In this document: one piece after another, positions 50,008-56,783 of the stretch
How positions within the stretch are numbered: position 1 is the first letter of the stretch
Layout: every line of letters begins with the position of its first letter
NCBI RefSeq assembly: GCF_032051575.1
Contig: NZ_DAMBYD010000001.1
Coordinates: 124,001-188,000 of the forward strand
Length of the DNA: 64,000 nt
DNA from: Aminipila sp032051575
GTDB lineage: Bacteria; Bacillota; Clostridia; Peptostreptococcales; Anaerovoracaceae
Direction: 5' to 3'
Position numbers and translations under genes: made by a program
Notes under the pieces: generated by a model
The model's input: the letters and a program-made list of their open reading frames with translations, nothing else
Databases searched by the model: none
Told to the model about the DNA's origin: nothing

Positions 50008-50847
50008 ATGGAGTCTATTAAGAATTTTTTATGCGGTGTGATTATCGGCATTGCCAATGTCATACCAGGTGTCAGTGGTGGCACGATGGCGGTTATTTTA
50101 AATGTGTACGATAAGATTTTATTTGCATTCAGTTTGAAACATATAAAAAAGAATATTGTGTTTTTAGGGTTTCTGGGAGCAGGAACTCTTTTTGGTATTC
50201 TGTGTTTCAGCAGAGTCATTACATATTTATATGAAAATTATTATATGGTTGTAAATTTCTGTTTTATTGGGTTGGTGCTAGGAAGTGTCCCTATGATTTA
50301 TGAAAAGGCAAGATTTCAGGGAGTTCAGGCGAAGAATTGGATCCCTTTTGTTCTTACCCTGATATTTATGATTGGTATATCTATATTAAAGATTATGCAT
50401 GATGAGGCAAACTTGGATACTGTGGCAAACGCAGCAAATGGTGTTCAATCGCTGCCTTATACAACTATGCTGGCATGGCTTTTTATTTCGGCATTTATTA
50501 GCACCATTGCTATGCTATTACCGGGTATAAGCGGGTCTTTTATGATGCTTTTATTTGGTTGCTATACTCTGGTAATGAAGGCTATTGCAGATATGAGTTT
50601 AATGATACTGTTTATCACAGGGCTAGGGGTAGCTAGTGGAGGCTTGGTTGGAATAAAGCTGATCAAGATTATGCTGAGAAAGCATCCGCAGGCTCTATAT
50701 TTTGCGATTCTGGGTCTTATGATCGGTTCTATATTCGGCATTTTTCCTGGGTTTAGTTTGGACATGCAGGGCTTATTTGCAATGTGTGGTATGGTTGCCT
50801 GCGCAGGAATAAGTTATGGATTTGGGAGGTTTGGAAATAATGGCTAG
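50008..50847 (+). CDS. popT: DUF368 undecaprenyl-phosphate translocase (PopT family)
   Basis: 279 residues, about eight membrane helices. The two diagnostic repeats of DUF368 are present: N-V-I-P-G-V-S-G-G-T-M-A at residues ~17-28 and L-L-P-G-I-S-G-S-F-M-M near 170-180, an internally duplicated fold. DUF368 proteins (PopT) return undecaprenyl phosphate to the cytoplasmic face so it can be recharged. In a locus with several lipid-linked pathways this would support carrier recycling. AAGGGG precedes the ATG; the following gene overlaps by 8 bases. Confidence 0.88.
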   Translation: MESIKNFLCGVIIGIANVIPGVSGGTMAVILNVYDKILFAFSLKHIKKNIVFLGFLGAGTLFGILCFSRVITYLYENYYMVVNFCFIGLVLGSVPMIYEKARFQGVQAKNWIPFVLTLIFMIGISILKIMHDEANLDTVANAANGVQSLPYTTMLAWLFISAFISTIAMLLPGISGSFMMLLFGCYTLVMKAIADMSLMILFITGLGVASGGLVGIKLIKIMLRKHPQALYFAILGLMIGSIFGIFPGFSLDMQGLFAMCGMVACAGISYGFGRFGNNG

Positions 50848-51079
50848 AGAAATTATCGTGAAAAGGCCGTACAGGCATTTTAAAGGAAAGCTTTATTATG
50901 TCTACGACATCGTAATGCATACAGAAACTAGAGAACGGATGGTATCTTATCAGGCCCTATATGAGCCTTATGATATGTTTGTAAGGCCTCTCGATATGTT
51001 TGCAGAGGAGATTGATCCAAGTAGGCCAGATAACATTACGAAGCAGGTCTATAGATTTGAACTTTATAATGGAGTATAA
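50840..51079 (+). CDS. DUF1653 domain protein
   Basis: 79 residues from ATG 50840 (GGGAGGT upstream), overlapping the popT stop. The pattern Y-R-H-F-K-G-K-L-Y-Y-V-Y-D-I-V-M-H-T-E-T-x-E-x-M-V-S-Y-Q-A-L-Y is the DUF1653 domain, a small beta-barrel-like cytoplasmic domain of unknown function, with P-L-D-M-F-A-E-E-I near the end. Translational coupling with popT suggests co-expression but no role can be given. Confidence 0.85.
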   Translation: MAREIIVKRPYRHFKGKLYYVYDIVMHTETRERMVSYQALYEPYDMFVRPLDMFAEEIDPSRPDNITKQVYRFELYNGV

Positions 51080-51136
51080 GCTACAAGGGGATTAAACTTC
51101 ATTATTTAAAAATATATTTATACTAGGGGGACCCGT

Positions 51137-52519
51137 ATGAAAAGAGGAAAAGGGATTAGCAGAGTTTTAGTTGTTGTTTTAGTTGTAGCTTGTGCATTAT
51201 TATTTACAACCACATGTATAGATTTGCCTGAAGGCAGTGTGGGTTCAACAGATAGCAAGATAATTGCTTCAAAACCAGTACAGGAAGATGAGCAGGCGAA
51301 GCTGACTGCATTACTGGGGGATTTAAACAAAGATGCGCCAGAGAAAGTTAAGCAGGATGTAGGCACATTATTACATAAAGCTGTGGACTTAAGGCAGGAA
51401 CGCGAGTCTAAAGAAAATTACAAAATGTCAGAAAAGGAGTATGTGCTTTGGGAAAAGATCACTGGCCTGTTGGATAAAGAAACCATAAGGCAGTTTGGGA
51501 AGGATAATTATAAAGAAGATGAGCCTAATCCAAAGTTAGATTATGGCAAAGATACTATGGCGAACCTCAAAAAAACACTGTCAAAGGAAGACTGGGAAAA
51601 GTTAAATAAGCTTAGAAATGAATACTTTAAGTCTACAGCCAATGAGGACGAGGAGTACGATGTAGATATTGTGGCAGAGATAAAAGGCATTGTAGGAAAA
51701 TACAAGGGCCTGGATGCAGATGCAATTCAGTTGAATCTGCTTGATGATAAGAGTCAGAAAAATTTAGGAATATTTTGTATTACACCTGAATGCAAGGCAG
51801 TATATCAAGATGGCTCTAAGAATGGGTTAGACTCCCTTTCTAAAGGAGAACAGAAGAAACTAGAAAAAGACTGGAAGGCGGTTACAGACATTCTTCCAGA
51901 AGAATTATTTGCTAGTTTTAAGTATTTTAAAGTTGGTGGTGACGGTGAATCCGGAACATATGCTTATGTAATACCTGTAGATGATCAGGGTAAAACTTGG
52001 TGTATGACGGTAGACCCTGCCGATATAACGGATGATGGGCTGTTTCCATATACCGTTGTACATGAAATGTGCCACTATTTGACTTTAAATGAAAAACAGG
52101 TAGAGTACTACAGGGATAGTGATAAGTATTATCCTGAGGACAGGTATAGCGATTGGGAATGTGTGGCAAAAGAAGATTCTTATTTGCAGGGATATTATAA
52201 AGCCTTTTGGAAAGATATAATAAATGATTGGGCTACAGATCCAGAGAATCCGTATTTTTATTATCGCCACCAGTCAGAGTTTGTGACGGGATATGCAGCA
52301 ACGGAGTGTGCAGAGGACTTAGCGGAATGCTTCTGCGCCTATGTACTTTTAGATTCTGCTGATACCCCGAACATTCAGGCTAAATTTGATTTCTTTGACA
52401 GTTATCCGGAATTAAGGCAGCTGAAAAAGCAGATATTGAAGAAGGTAAAAGATAATGATGTTTATGTCAATCCGGAGATTGAACCACAGGACGAAGAAAT
52501 TTTTGAAGATGCTGCATAA
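51137..52519 (+). CDS. Secreted or membrane-anchored putative zinc metalloprotease
   Basis: 460 residues with an N-terminal hydrophobic segment (R-V-L-V-V-V-L-V-V-A-C-A-L-L-F) acting as signal or anchor; the following T-T-T-C lacks a canonical lipobox. A Lys/Glu-rich helical region covers ~50-200. The C-terminal half has V-V-H-E-M-C-H-Y-L (HExxH at 309-313) and, about 80 residues later, E-C-A-E-D-L-A-E-C-F (390-399), where E390 or E393 could be the third zinc ligand as in gluzincins. I do not recognise the exact family. The tail is acidic. AGGGGG lies before the ATG. Confidence 0.72.
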   Translation: MKRGKGISRVLVVVLVVACALLFTTTCIDLPEGSVGSTDSKIIASKPVQEDEQAKLTALLGDLNKDAPEKVKQDVGTLLHKAVDLRQERESKENYKMSEKEYVLWEKITGLLDKETIRQFGKDNYKEDEPNPKLDYGKDTMANLKKTLSKEDWEKLNKLRNEYFKSTANEDEEYDVDIVAEIKGIVGKYKGLDADAIQLNLLDDKSQKNLGIFCITPECKAVYQDGSKNGLDSLSKGEQKKLEKDWKAVTDILPEELFASFKYFKVGGDGESGTYAYVIPVDDQGKTWCMTVDPADITDDGLFPYTVVHEMCHYLTLNEKQVEYYRDSDKYYPEDRYSDWECVAKEDSYLQGYYKAFWKDIINDWATDPENPYFYYRHQSEFVTGYAATECAEDLAECFCAYVLLDSADTPNIQAKFDFFDSYPELRQLKKQILKKVKDNDVYVNPEIEPQDEEIFEDAA

Positions 52520-52674
52520 ATTACATTAGCAAATTTATTGGAATTAAAAGTGGAGAAAGTGCAAAGTAATTATGGATTAAAATATATTTTCTCAATCTAA
52601 TTCTTGGTATATAACTTGCAATCTAATAGGGTAGTATAAAGAGGTAAATATAAAAAAAGTATTAATTTCAAGGC

Positions 52675-52703
52675 TTGAATATAGTTTTGTTATAAAATAT
52701 AAT
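52675..52703 (+). promoter_or_regulatory. Promoter of the coiled-coil protein gene
   Basis: TTGAAT (52675-52680), a 17-base spacer and TATAAT (52698-52703), 44 bases before the ATG. The remainder of 52520-52746 shows nothing else. Confidence 0.65.
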
Positions 52704-52746
52704 GAACCCGAATATGGGACTTAGGTGGTAACATTGGAGGGGGAAA

Positions 52747-53103
52747 ATGGAAACGAAAGAATACAAGTTGCTTTTACAGATTGCGGATGACATGAGAAAT
52801 GTTAAAACTGACATTGCGGAACTAAAAATAGGTTTAGCCAGATTAGAAGCCAGAACAGAAAGATTGGAAGAACGTATGGACAGGCTGGGAGAACGCATGG
52901 ATCGTTTAGAAAAAACTCAGGATGAATTTGGGAAAATGTTGGATGAACTGAATGAGAAAGTTACGCAAACACAAATTGTGGTTGAGAATGACCTTAGAAA
53001 GCAGGTAGGCAGTACCTATGATGGATATTTACAGCTTTCGCAGAAAATGGAACGAATAGCTGAAGCCGCAGGCAATGGTTATGTGGCTAATGTTGATATT
53101 TAA
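52747..53103 (+). CDS. Short coiled-coil protein of unknown function
   Basis: 118 residues. From about residue 15 to 80 there is a regular heptad pattern with repeated R-L-E-x-R/R-M-D-R-L units (E-R-L-E-E-R-M-D-R-L-G-E-R-M-D-R-L), a strong coiled coil; the last ~35 residues form a short helical tail. No signal peptide, so cytoplasmic. A strong GGAGGGGG site and its own promoter support a real gene. Similar proteins are annotated only as coiled-coil or DUF proteins. Confidence 0.75.
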   Translation: METKEYKLLLQIADDMRNVKTDIAELKIGLARLEARTERLEERMDRLGERMDRLEKTQDEFGKMLDELNEKVTQTQIVVENDLRKQVGSTYDGYLQLSQKMERIAEAAGNGYVANVDI

Positions 53104-53117
53104 TAAGCTAATATGAT

Positions 53118-53140
53118 ATATTATATCAATTATATAATAT
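53118..53140. promoter_or_regulatory. AT-rich inverted repeat with -10 element before galE
   Basis: ATATTATAT (53118-53126) and ATATAATAT (53132-53140) are perfect inverted repeats around CAATT and include TATAAT (53133-53138). No good -35 is seen. Confidence 0.4.
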
Positions 53141-53210
53141 GAAAAACAACTCAAACAGGAGGAAAAAGCATAGCAAATTTTCTTAAGTTTTACTATGTCA
53201 GATAATTATA

Positions 53211-54266
53211 ATGAAGATTTTGGTAACAGGTGGAGCGGGCTACATTGGCAGTCATACTGTCCGTGTCTTGCAGGAAAAAGGTTATGAGGTTGTAGTTTAT
53301 GATAATCTTTCAACAGGGCATGAATGGGCACTGAAAAATTGTGAATTGGTAATAGGCGATATAGCTGATACAGAGCGGCTTAAAAGTGTTTTTGATACAC
53401 ATCAAGTGGCAGTAGTTGTACATTTTGCAGCAAGTTCTTTAGTAGGGGAATCAGTGAGTAACCCAGCTAAGTATTATGAGAATAATGTGGTAGGCAGTAA
53501 AAGACTTTTAGATACAATGCTTTTAAAGGGCGTGAATAAGTTGGTATTCTCTTCTACTTGTGCAACGTATGGATTGCCAGAGGTTGTGCCCATTACAGAG
53601 CAAGAAAAGCAATGTCCTATCAATTCTTACGGGTGGACAAAATTTATGATTGAGAGAATCATGCAGGATTATGGACAGGCTTATGGGTTGAATTCTGTAG
53701 CACTTAGGTATTTTAATGCAGCCGGTTCCGCCTATGAGGCAGGACTAGGTGAGGCACATAACCCGGAATCACATGTAATCCCTTTGCTGCTTGAAACGGT
53801 CACTGGCAAACGTGAAATGTTTTCTCTATTTGGTCGGGATTACGACACCAAAGACGGAAGCTGCATAAGAGATTATGTTCACGTGAAAGATTTGGCTAGC
53901 GCCCATGTGATGGCTCTGGAGAGACTGATGGGGATTAATTCTTTAAACGATACATCTGGTGTACAGGCAGCAGAGCAGCAAGGTTTTGATTGCTTTAATT
54001 TAGGAACAGGTGAAGAGGTTTCCGTTTTACAATTAATATCTGTGGTGGAAAAGGTTACTGGTAAGAAGGTACCGTTAAGGATTTGTGAACGAAGAGAAGG
54101 AGATCCGCCGGTACTAGTGGCAGATAACAGTAAAGCACTCAATGTCTTAGGTTGGAAACCTATGCATTCAAATATAGAAAACATTGTTCAAAGTGCTTAT
54201 AAATGGGAGACGATGAAAGCCTTTTGCACAGGTGATGCAAGTCAGATTGGAAATAGGATTTTGTAA
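53211..54266 (+). CDS. galE: UDP-glucose 4-epimerase
   Basis: 351 residues, extended SDR. G-G-A-G-Y-I-G-S-H-T, H-F-A-A-S-S-L-V-G-E-S, S-S-T-C-A-T-Y-G with Y-G-W-T-K (catalytic Tyr-x3-Lys), L-R-Y-F-N-A-A-G-S and R-D-Y-V-H-V-K-D-L-A all match GalE, which interconverts UDP-glucose and UDP-galactose. Residues ~238-255 (N-S-L-N-D-T-S-G-V...) look like a small insertion. There is no Shine-Dalgarno close to the ATG; an AGGAGG lies 48 bases upstream. Confidence 0.94.
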   Translation: MKILVTGGAGYIGSHTVRVLQEKGYEVVVYDNLSTGHEWALKNCELVIGDIADTERLKSVFDTHQVAVVVHFAASSLVGESVSNPAKYYENNVVGSKRLLDTMLLKGVNKLVFSSTCATYGLPEVVPITEQEKQCPINSYGWTKFMIERIMQDYGQAYGLNSVALRYFNAAGSAYEAGLGEAHNPESHVIPLLLETVTGKREMFSLFGRDYDTKDGSCIRDYVHVKDLASAHVMALERLMGINSLNDTSGVQAAEQQGFDCFNLGTGEEVSVLQLISVVEKVTGKKVPLRICERREGDPPVLVADNSKALNVLGWKPMHSNIENIVQSAYKWETMKAFCTGDASQIGNRIL

Positions 54267-54445
54267 TATTCATGAATACTCAAGATTAAATTATAAATTA
54301 TAAACTTGTTAAGTGCTAGTAGATGGGTTTTAATGGGTGCTCTACCCAATGGCTAATGTTATTAATATTTTCTTCGGAATTTACAGATGTATGATATAAT
54401 AAAGTCGAAAAAATAAATTATGTCATTTGATAAGAGGTGAGTAGG

Positions 54446-54868
54446 GTGAAAAATTTAAAAGAAATTCGATGGAAGCAAAGATTTCAAAATTTTGATAAAG
54501 CGTTCTGCCTGTTTGAAAAATATGCAGATAGGTTAGAGTATACGGAACTTGAACGCGCTGGTCTAATGCAGCTCTTTGAAACTGCCTTTGAACTGGCATG
54601 GAAGGTACTTAAAGACTATTTGGAGGTTGAAGGCTATACAGTAGCATCCCCAAGAGAAGCTATTAAAAAAGCTTTTCAGATAGGTGTTATAAAAGATGGA
54701 GATACCTGGTTGGAAGCTCTAGAAGACAGAAATTTGACTTCGCACACTTATGATGAAGAAGACGCTATAAAAGCAGTCGTGAGGATTAAAGAAAATTATG
54801 TTTCTATATTAGATTCATTACAAAATTTTTTACTAGAAAAATTAAGTGAATCGGGTGGTATGGAATAA
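54446..54868 (+). CDS. HI0074-family nucleotidyltransferase substrate-binding (HEPN-like) protein
   Basis: 140 residues from GTG 54446 (AGAGGTG six bases upstream; a second GTG lies at 54437). All-helical protein matching HI0074/KNTase_C-like: F-E-T-A-F-E-L-A-W-K-V-L-K-D-Y-L, S-P-R-E-A-I-K-K-A-F, D-R-N-L-T-S-H-T-Y-D-E. It pairs with the nucleotidyltransferase encoded by the next, overlapping gene (TAATG junction). Such HEPN/MNT-like pairs act as toxin-antitoxin or stress modules; the biological role here is unproven. A truncated copy lies at 23863. Confidence 0.87.
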   Translation: MKNLKEIRWKQRFQNFDKAFCLFEKYADRLEYTELERAGLMQLFETAFELAWKVLKDYLEVEGYTVASPREAIKKAFQIGVIKDGDTWLEALEDRNLTSHTYDEEDAIKAVVRIKENYVSILDSLQNFLLEKLSESGGME

Positions 54869-55170
54869 TGTTTGGACTGAAGGAGAATGAGATAGCTCAG
54901 CTAAAGTGCTGTTTTTTGAAATATAAACAAATAGAAAAAGGAATTGTATTTGGAAGTCGAGCAATGGGCAATTATAAAAAGGGTTCGGATGTGGATATTG
55001 CACTAGTTGGTGAAAATATTAGTCATAAAATTATTACCCAGATTCTTAATGCTTTAGAAGAAACGGTTATGCCTTATGAATTTGATTTACTTATTTTTAA
55101 TTCAATCAAAAATAAAGAATTAATCAGGCATATTGAGGAATTTGGGATCGAGATATATTCTACAAGTTAA
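54868..55170 (+). CDS. Minimal nucleotidyltransferase (MNT family, HI0073-like)
   Basis: 100 residues. V-F-G-S-R-A-M-G-N-Y-K-K-G-S-D-V-D-I-A-L is the pol-beta-type nucleotidyltransferase motif (G-S-x10-D-x-D), and the third acidic residue is in F-D-L-L-I-F. Start ATG 54868 overlaps the stop of the partner gene. In MNT/HEPN systems this enzyme adds nucleotides to the partner and silences it. It is followed by a 20-bp terminator stem. Confidence 0.88.
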   Translation: MFGLKENEIAQLKCCFLKYKQIEKGIVFGSRAMGNYKKGSDVDIALVGENISHKIITQILNALEETVMPYEFDLLIFNSIKNKELIRHIEEFGIEIYSTS

Positions 55171-55178
55171 ATTTAAGC

Positions 55179-55223
55179 TAAGAGCCTTAGAAATGCATAT
55201 ACTATGCATTTCTAAGGCTCTTA
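55179..55223. terminator. Bidirectional terminator between the MNT gene and the NdpA-like gene
   Basis: A perfect stem of at least 20 bp (55180-55199 with 55203-55222) with a 3-base loop, flanked by T-rich sequence on the plus side and by A-rich on the other. Confidence 0.88.
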
Positions 55224-55231
55224 TTTCATTT

Positions 55232-56311
55232 TTAACGGATGTTTACCGCTTTGATTAAGATTGACATAGTCCCATCTTCATTCATGATAAATTCGATTTT
55301 TTTCTGATTTTCAAGATAGTCTACGGGCAAGCTTATTTCAATGCCTGTATCGGTTGTTATCTTTTGTTTTCTGGCCACTGTTTTTTCAATCTCAGAGGTT
55401 ACTTCAAAAGCACGTCCTGAAATACCTTTCTGAGCTACTTCATCTTTATAACGTTGCTGAGCAGAGAAATTGCCATCGAATACAGAATTGGTTATTCGGT
55501 CTATTTCTACGATACTGCTTTCATCCACGCAGGTTTTTAGTTCAGTTTTTAATTGGGACACCTTTAAAGGGTCATCCCCGTAATATTCTTTGATAACTTT
55601 TTCGGCAGCTTTTTCTACAATCTTTACTTTGGTCTTTGGTGAAAGATCAGTAGTAACATTAAGTATACGGTTGGATAGATAGAATTCCTTTGCTCCGTTT
55701 ATTTCATATTTCTTTTCTTTAAGCATTACGGTGAAATCATCTAATCGTATAAAAGCAAATTCATCTAACTTTTGATTCTCGTTTGCAATCGTTGCATTCT
55801 GCTGTACGATTCCTGTTTCTTTTTCATCTCCGACCATGGCAAAGTGGTGTATGTAAGACTGTTTATAATTAAATTTTAATAGGCCAAAGTATATCCCATT
55901 ATCATACTTAAAGTGACACATAAGAACATCTGCAGCAGGAATGCCAGGGTTTATCACGGCCAGATCAAATATGTTCTGCGCAAGCTGCTGAGAAACAACA
56001 ATGAAGTTTGCAGGCTCTAAATTGCTGATAGCACTTTTAAATCCTTCTGTATCAAAGTTGTCAGTCGACGCCACAGCATCAGTTGCCAAACCAGGTTCCA
56101 CCATGTGAACGGTGTCTTCTACATTTGAGGAACCACCTTTTTTAAAGCCGCCTTTCTTGATATCCCCATCCTCCATCGCCCGGGCAATATGAGTTGTTAG
56201 AAATTCATTTGCCTGTGGGCTGAAAGACATTAGCTTGTCTGCCAATACAGGTGCATCAATACTTGTATCTAATATATGTAAAATAGCTTTATCTATAATA
56301 ATATCATTCAT
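55232..56311 (-). CDS. Nucleoid-associated protein (NdpA/YejK, NA37 family)
   Basis: 359 residues. The N-terminus (I-I-I-D-K-A-I-L-H-I-L-D-T), the central V-L-M-C-H-F-K-Y-D...Y-F-G-L-L-K-F-N-Y and the region around E-I-N-G-A-K-E-F-Y-L are those of the 37-kDa nucleoid-associated protein family, which binds DNA and is often near mobile or defence genes. The C-terminal half has a K/E-rich helical section and a final beta domain. It is the only DNA-associated gene in the window. TCCTCC (AGGAGG-type on minus) lies before the ATG. Confidence 0.78.
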   Translation of the reverse strand: MNDIIIDKAILHILDTSIDAPVLADKLMSFSPQANEFLTTHIARAMEDGDIKKGGFKKGGSSNVEDTVHMVEPGLATDAVASTDNFDTEGFKSAISNLEPANFIVVSQQLAQNIFDLAVINPGIPAADVLMCHFKYDNGIYFGLLKFNYKQSYIHHFAMVGDEKETGIVQQNATIANENQKLDEFAFIRLDDFTVMLKEKKYEINGAKEFYLSNRILNVTTDLSPKTKVKIVEKAAEKVIKEYYGDDPLKVSQLKTELKTCVDESSIVEIDRITNSVFDGNFSAQQRYKDEVAQKGISGRAFEVTSEIEKTVARKQKITTDTGIEISLPVDYLENQKKIEFIMNEDGTMSILIKAVNIR

Positions 56312-56362
56312 TTTATTTTATTATCCTCCAAATTATGGTGAGCTGTAAAACATTCATTTGCT

Positions 56363-56393
56363 ATTATACCACAATATTTCAATGACATTGAAA
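56363..56393 (-). promoter_or_regulatory. Promoter region of the NdpA-like gene with a 17-bp palindrome
   Basis: TATAAT on the minus strand (56368-56363) is preceded, over the -35 region, by the perfect palindrome TTTCAATGACATTGAAA (56377-56393). This is a likely operator; I cannot name the regulator. Confidence 0.55.
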
Positions 56394-56680
56394 CTTATAT
56401 TTTCCCTTTTGCAATAATGTTAGTGATTCCTGCCATAATGAAAGCATGACACTTCAATAACTTTAAGTCTATAAAAACGTAAAATAGTCAACAAAAGCTA
56501 GAAAACCTTGACCTAAGGCTAGGTAAAAAGCACTAATTATGACAAAACCCTAATTCTCCCAAGATTAAGCACTGGAAATCCCCAATTATTGCAATCAGAG
56601 GCTCCAACCACTAATATCGGATTATAATATATGGATACATGGAATTCCATAGTCAAACTCACTGTAGACTTAGAAGTCAA
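56394..56680. other. Non-coding stretch
   Basis: No reading frame of note on either strand; AT-rich. The only structure noticed is a short palindrome ATGGAATTCCAT near 56638-56650. Confidence 0.5.
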
Positions 56681-56719
56681 GTTCAAAAACAAAAATACGG
56701 ACGGGCAAAGCCCATCCGC
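56681..56719 (-). terminator. Terminator of the large ligase-family gene
   Basis: CGGACGGGC (56698-56706) pairs with GCCCATCCG (56710-56718) around AAA, with one C/A mismatch; on the minus strand the stem is followed by a T-rich tract. Confidence 0.8.
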
Positions 56720-56783
56720 ACATTATATTTGTATCAAAGTTTTCAAATCTAAATAATTTCAAATCAGAAAATCTCTCTAATGC

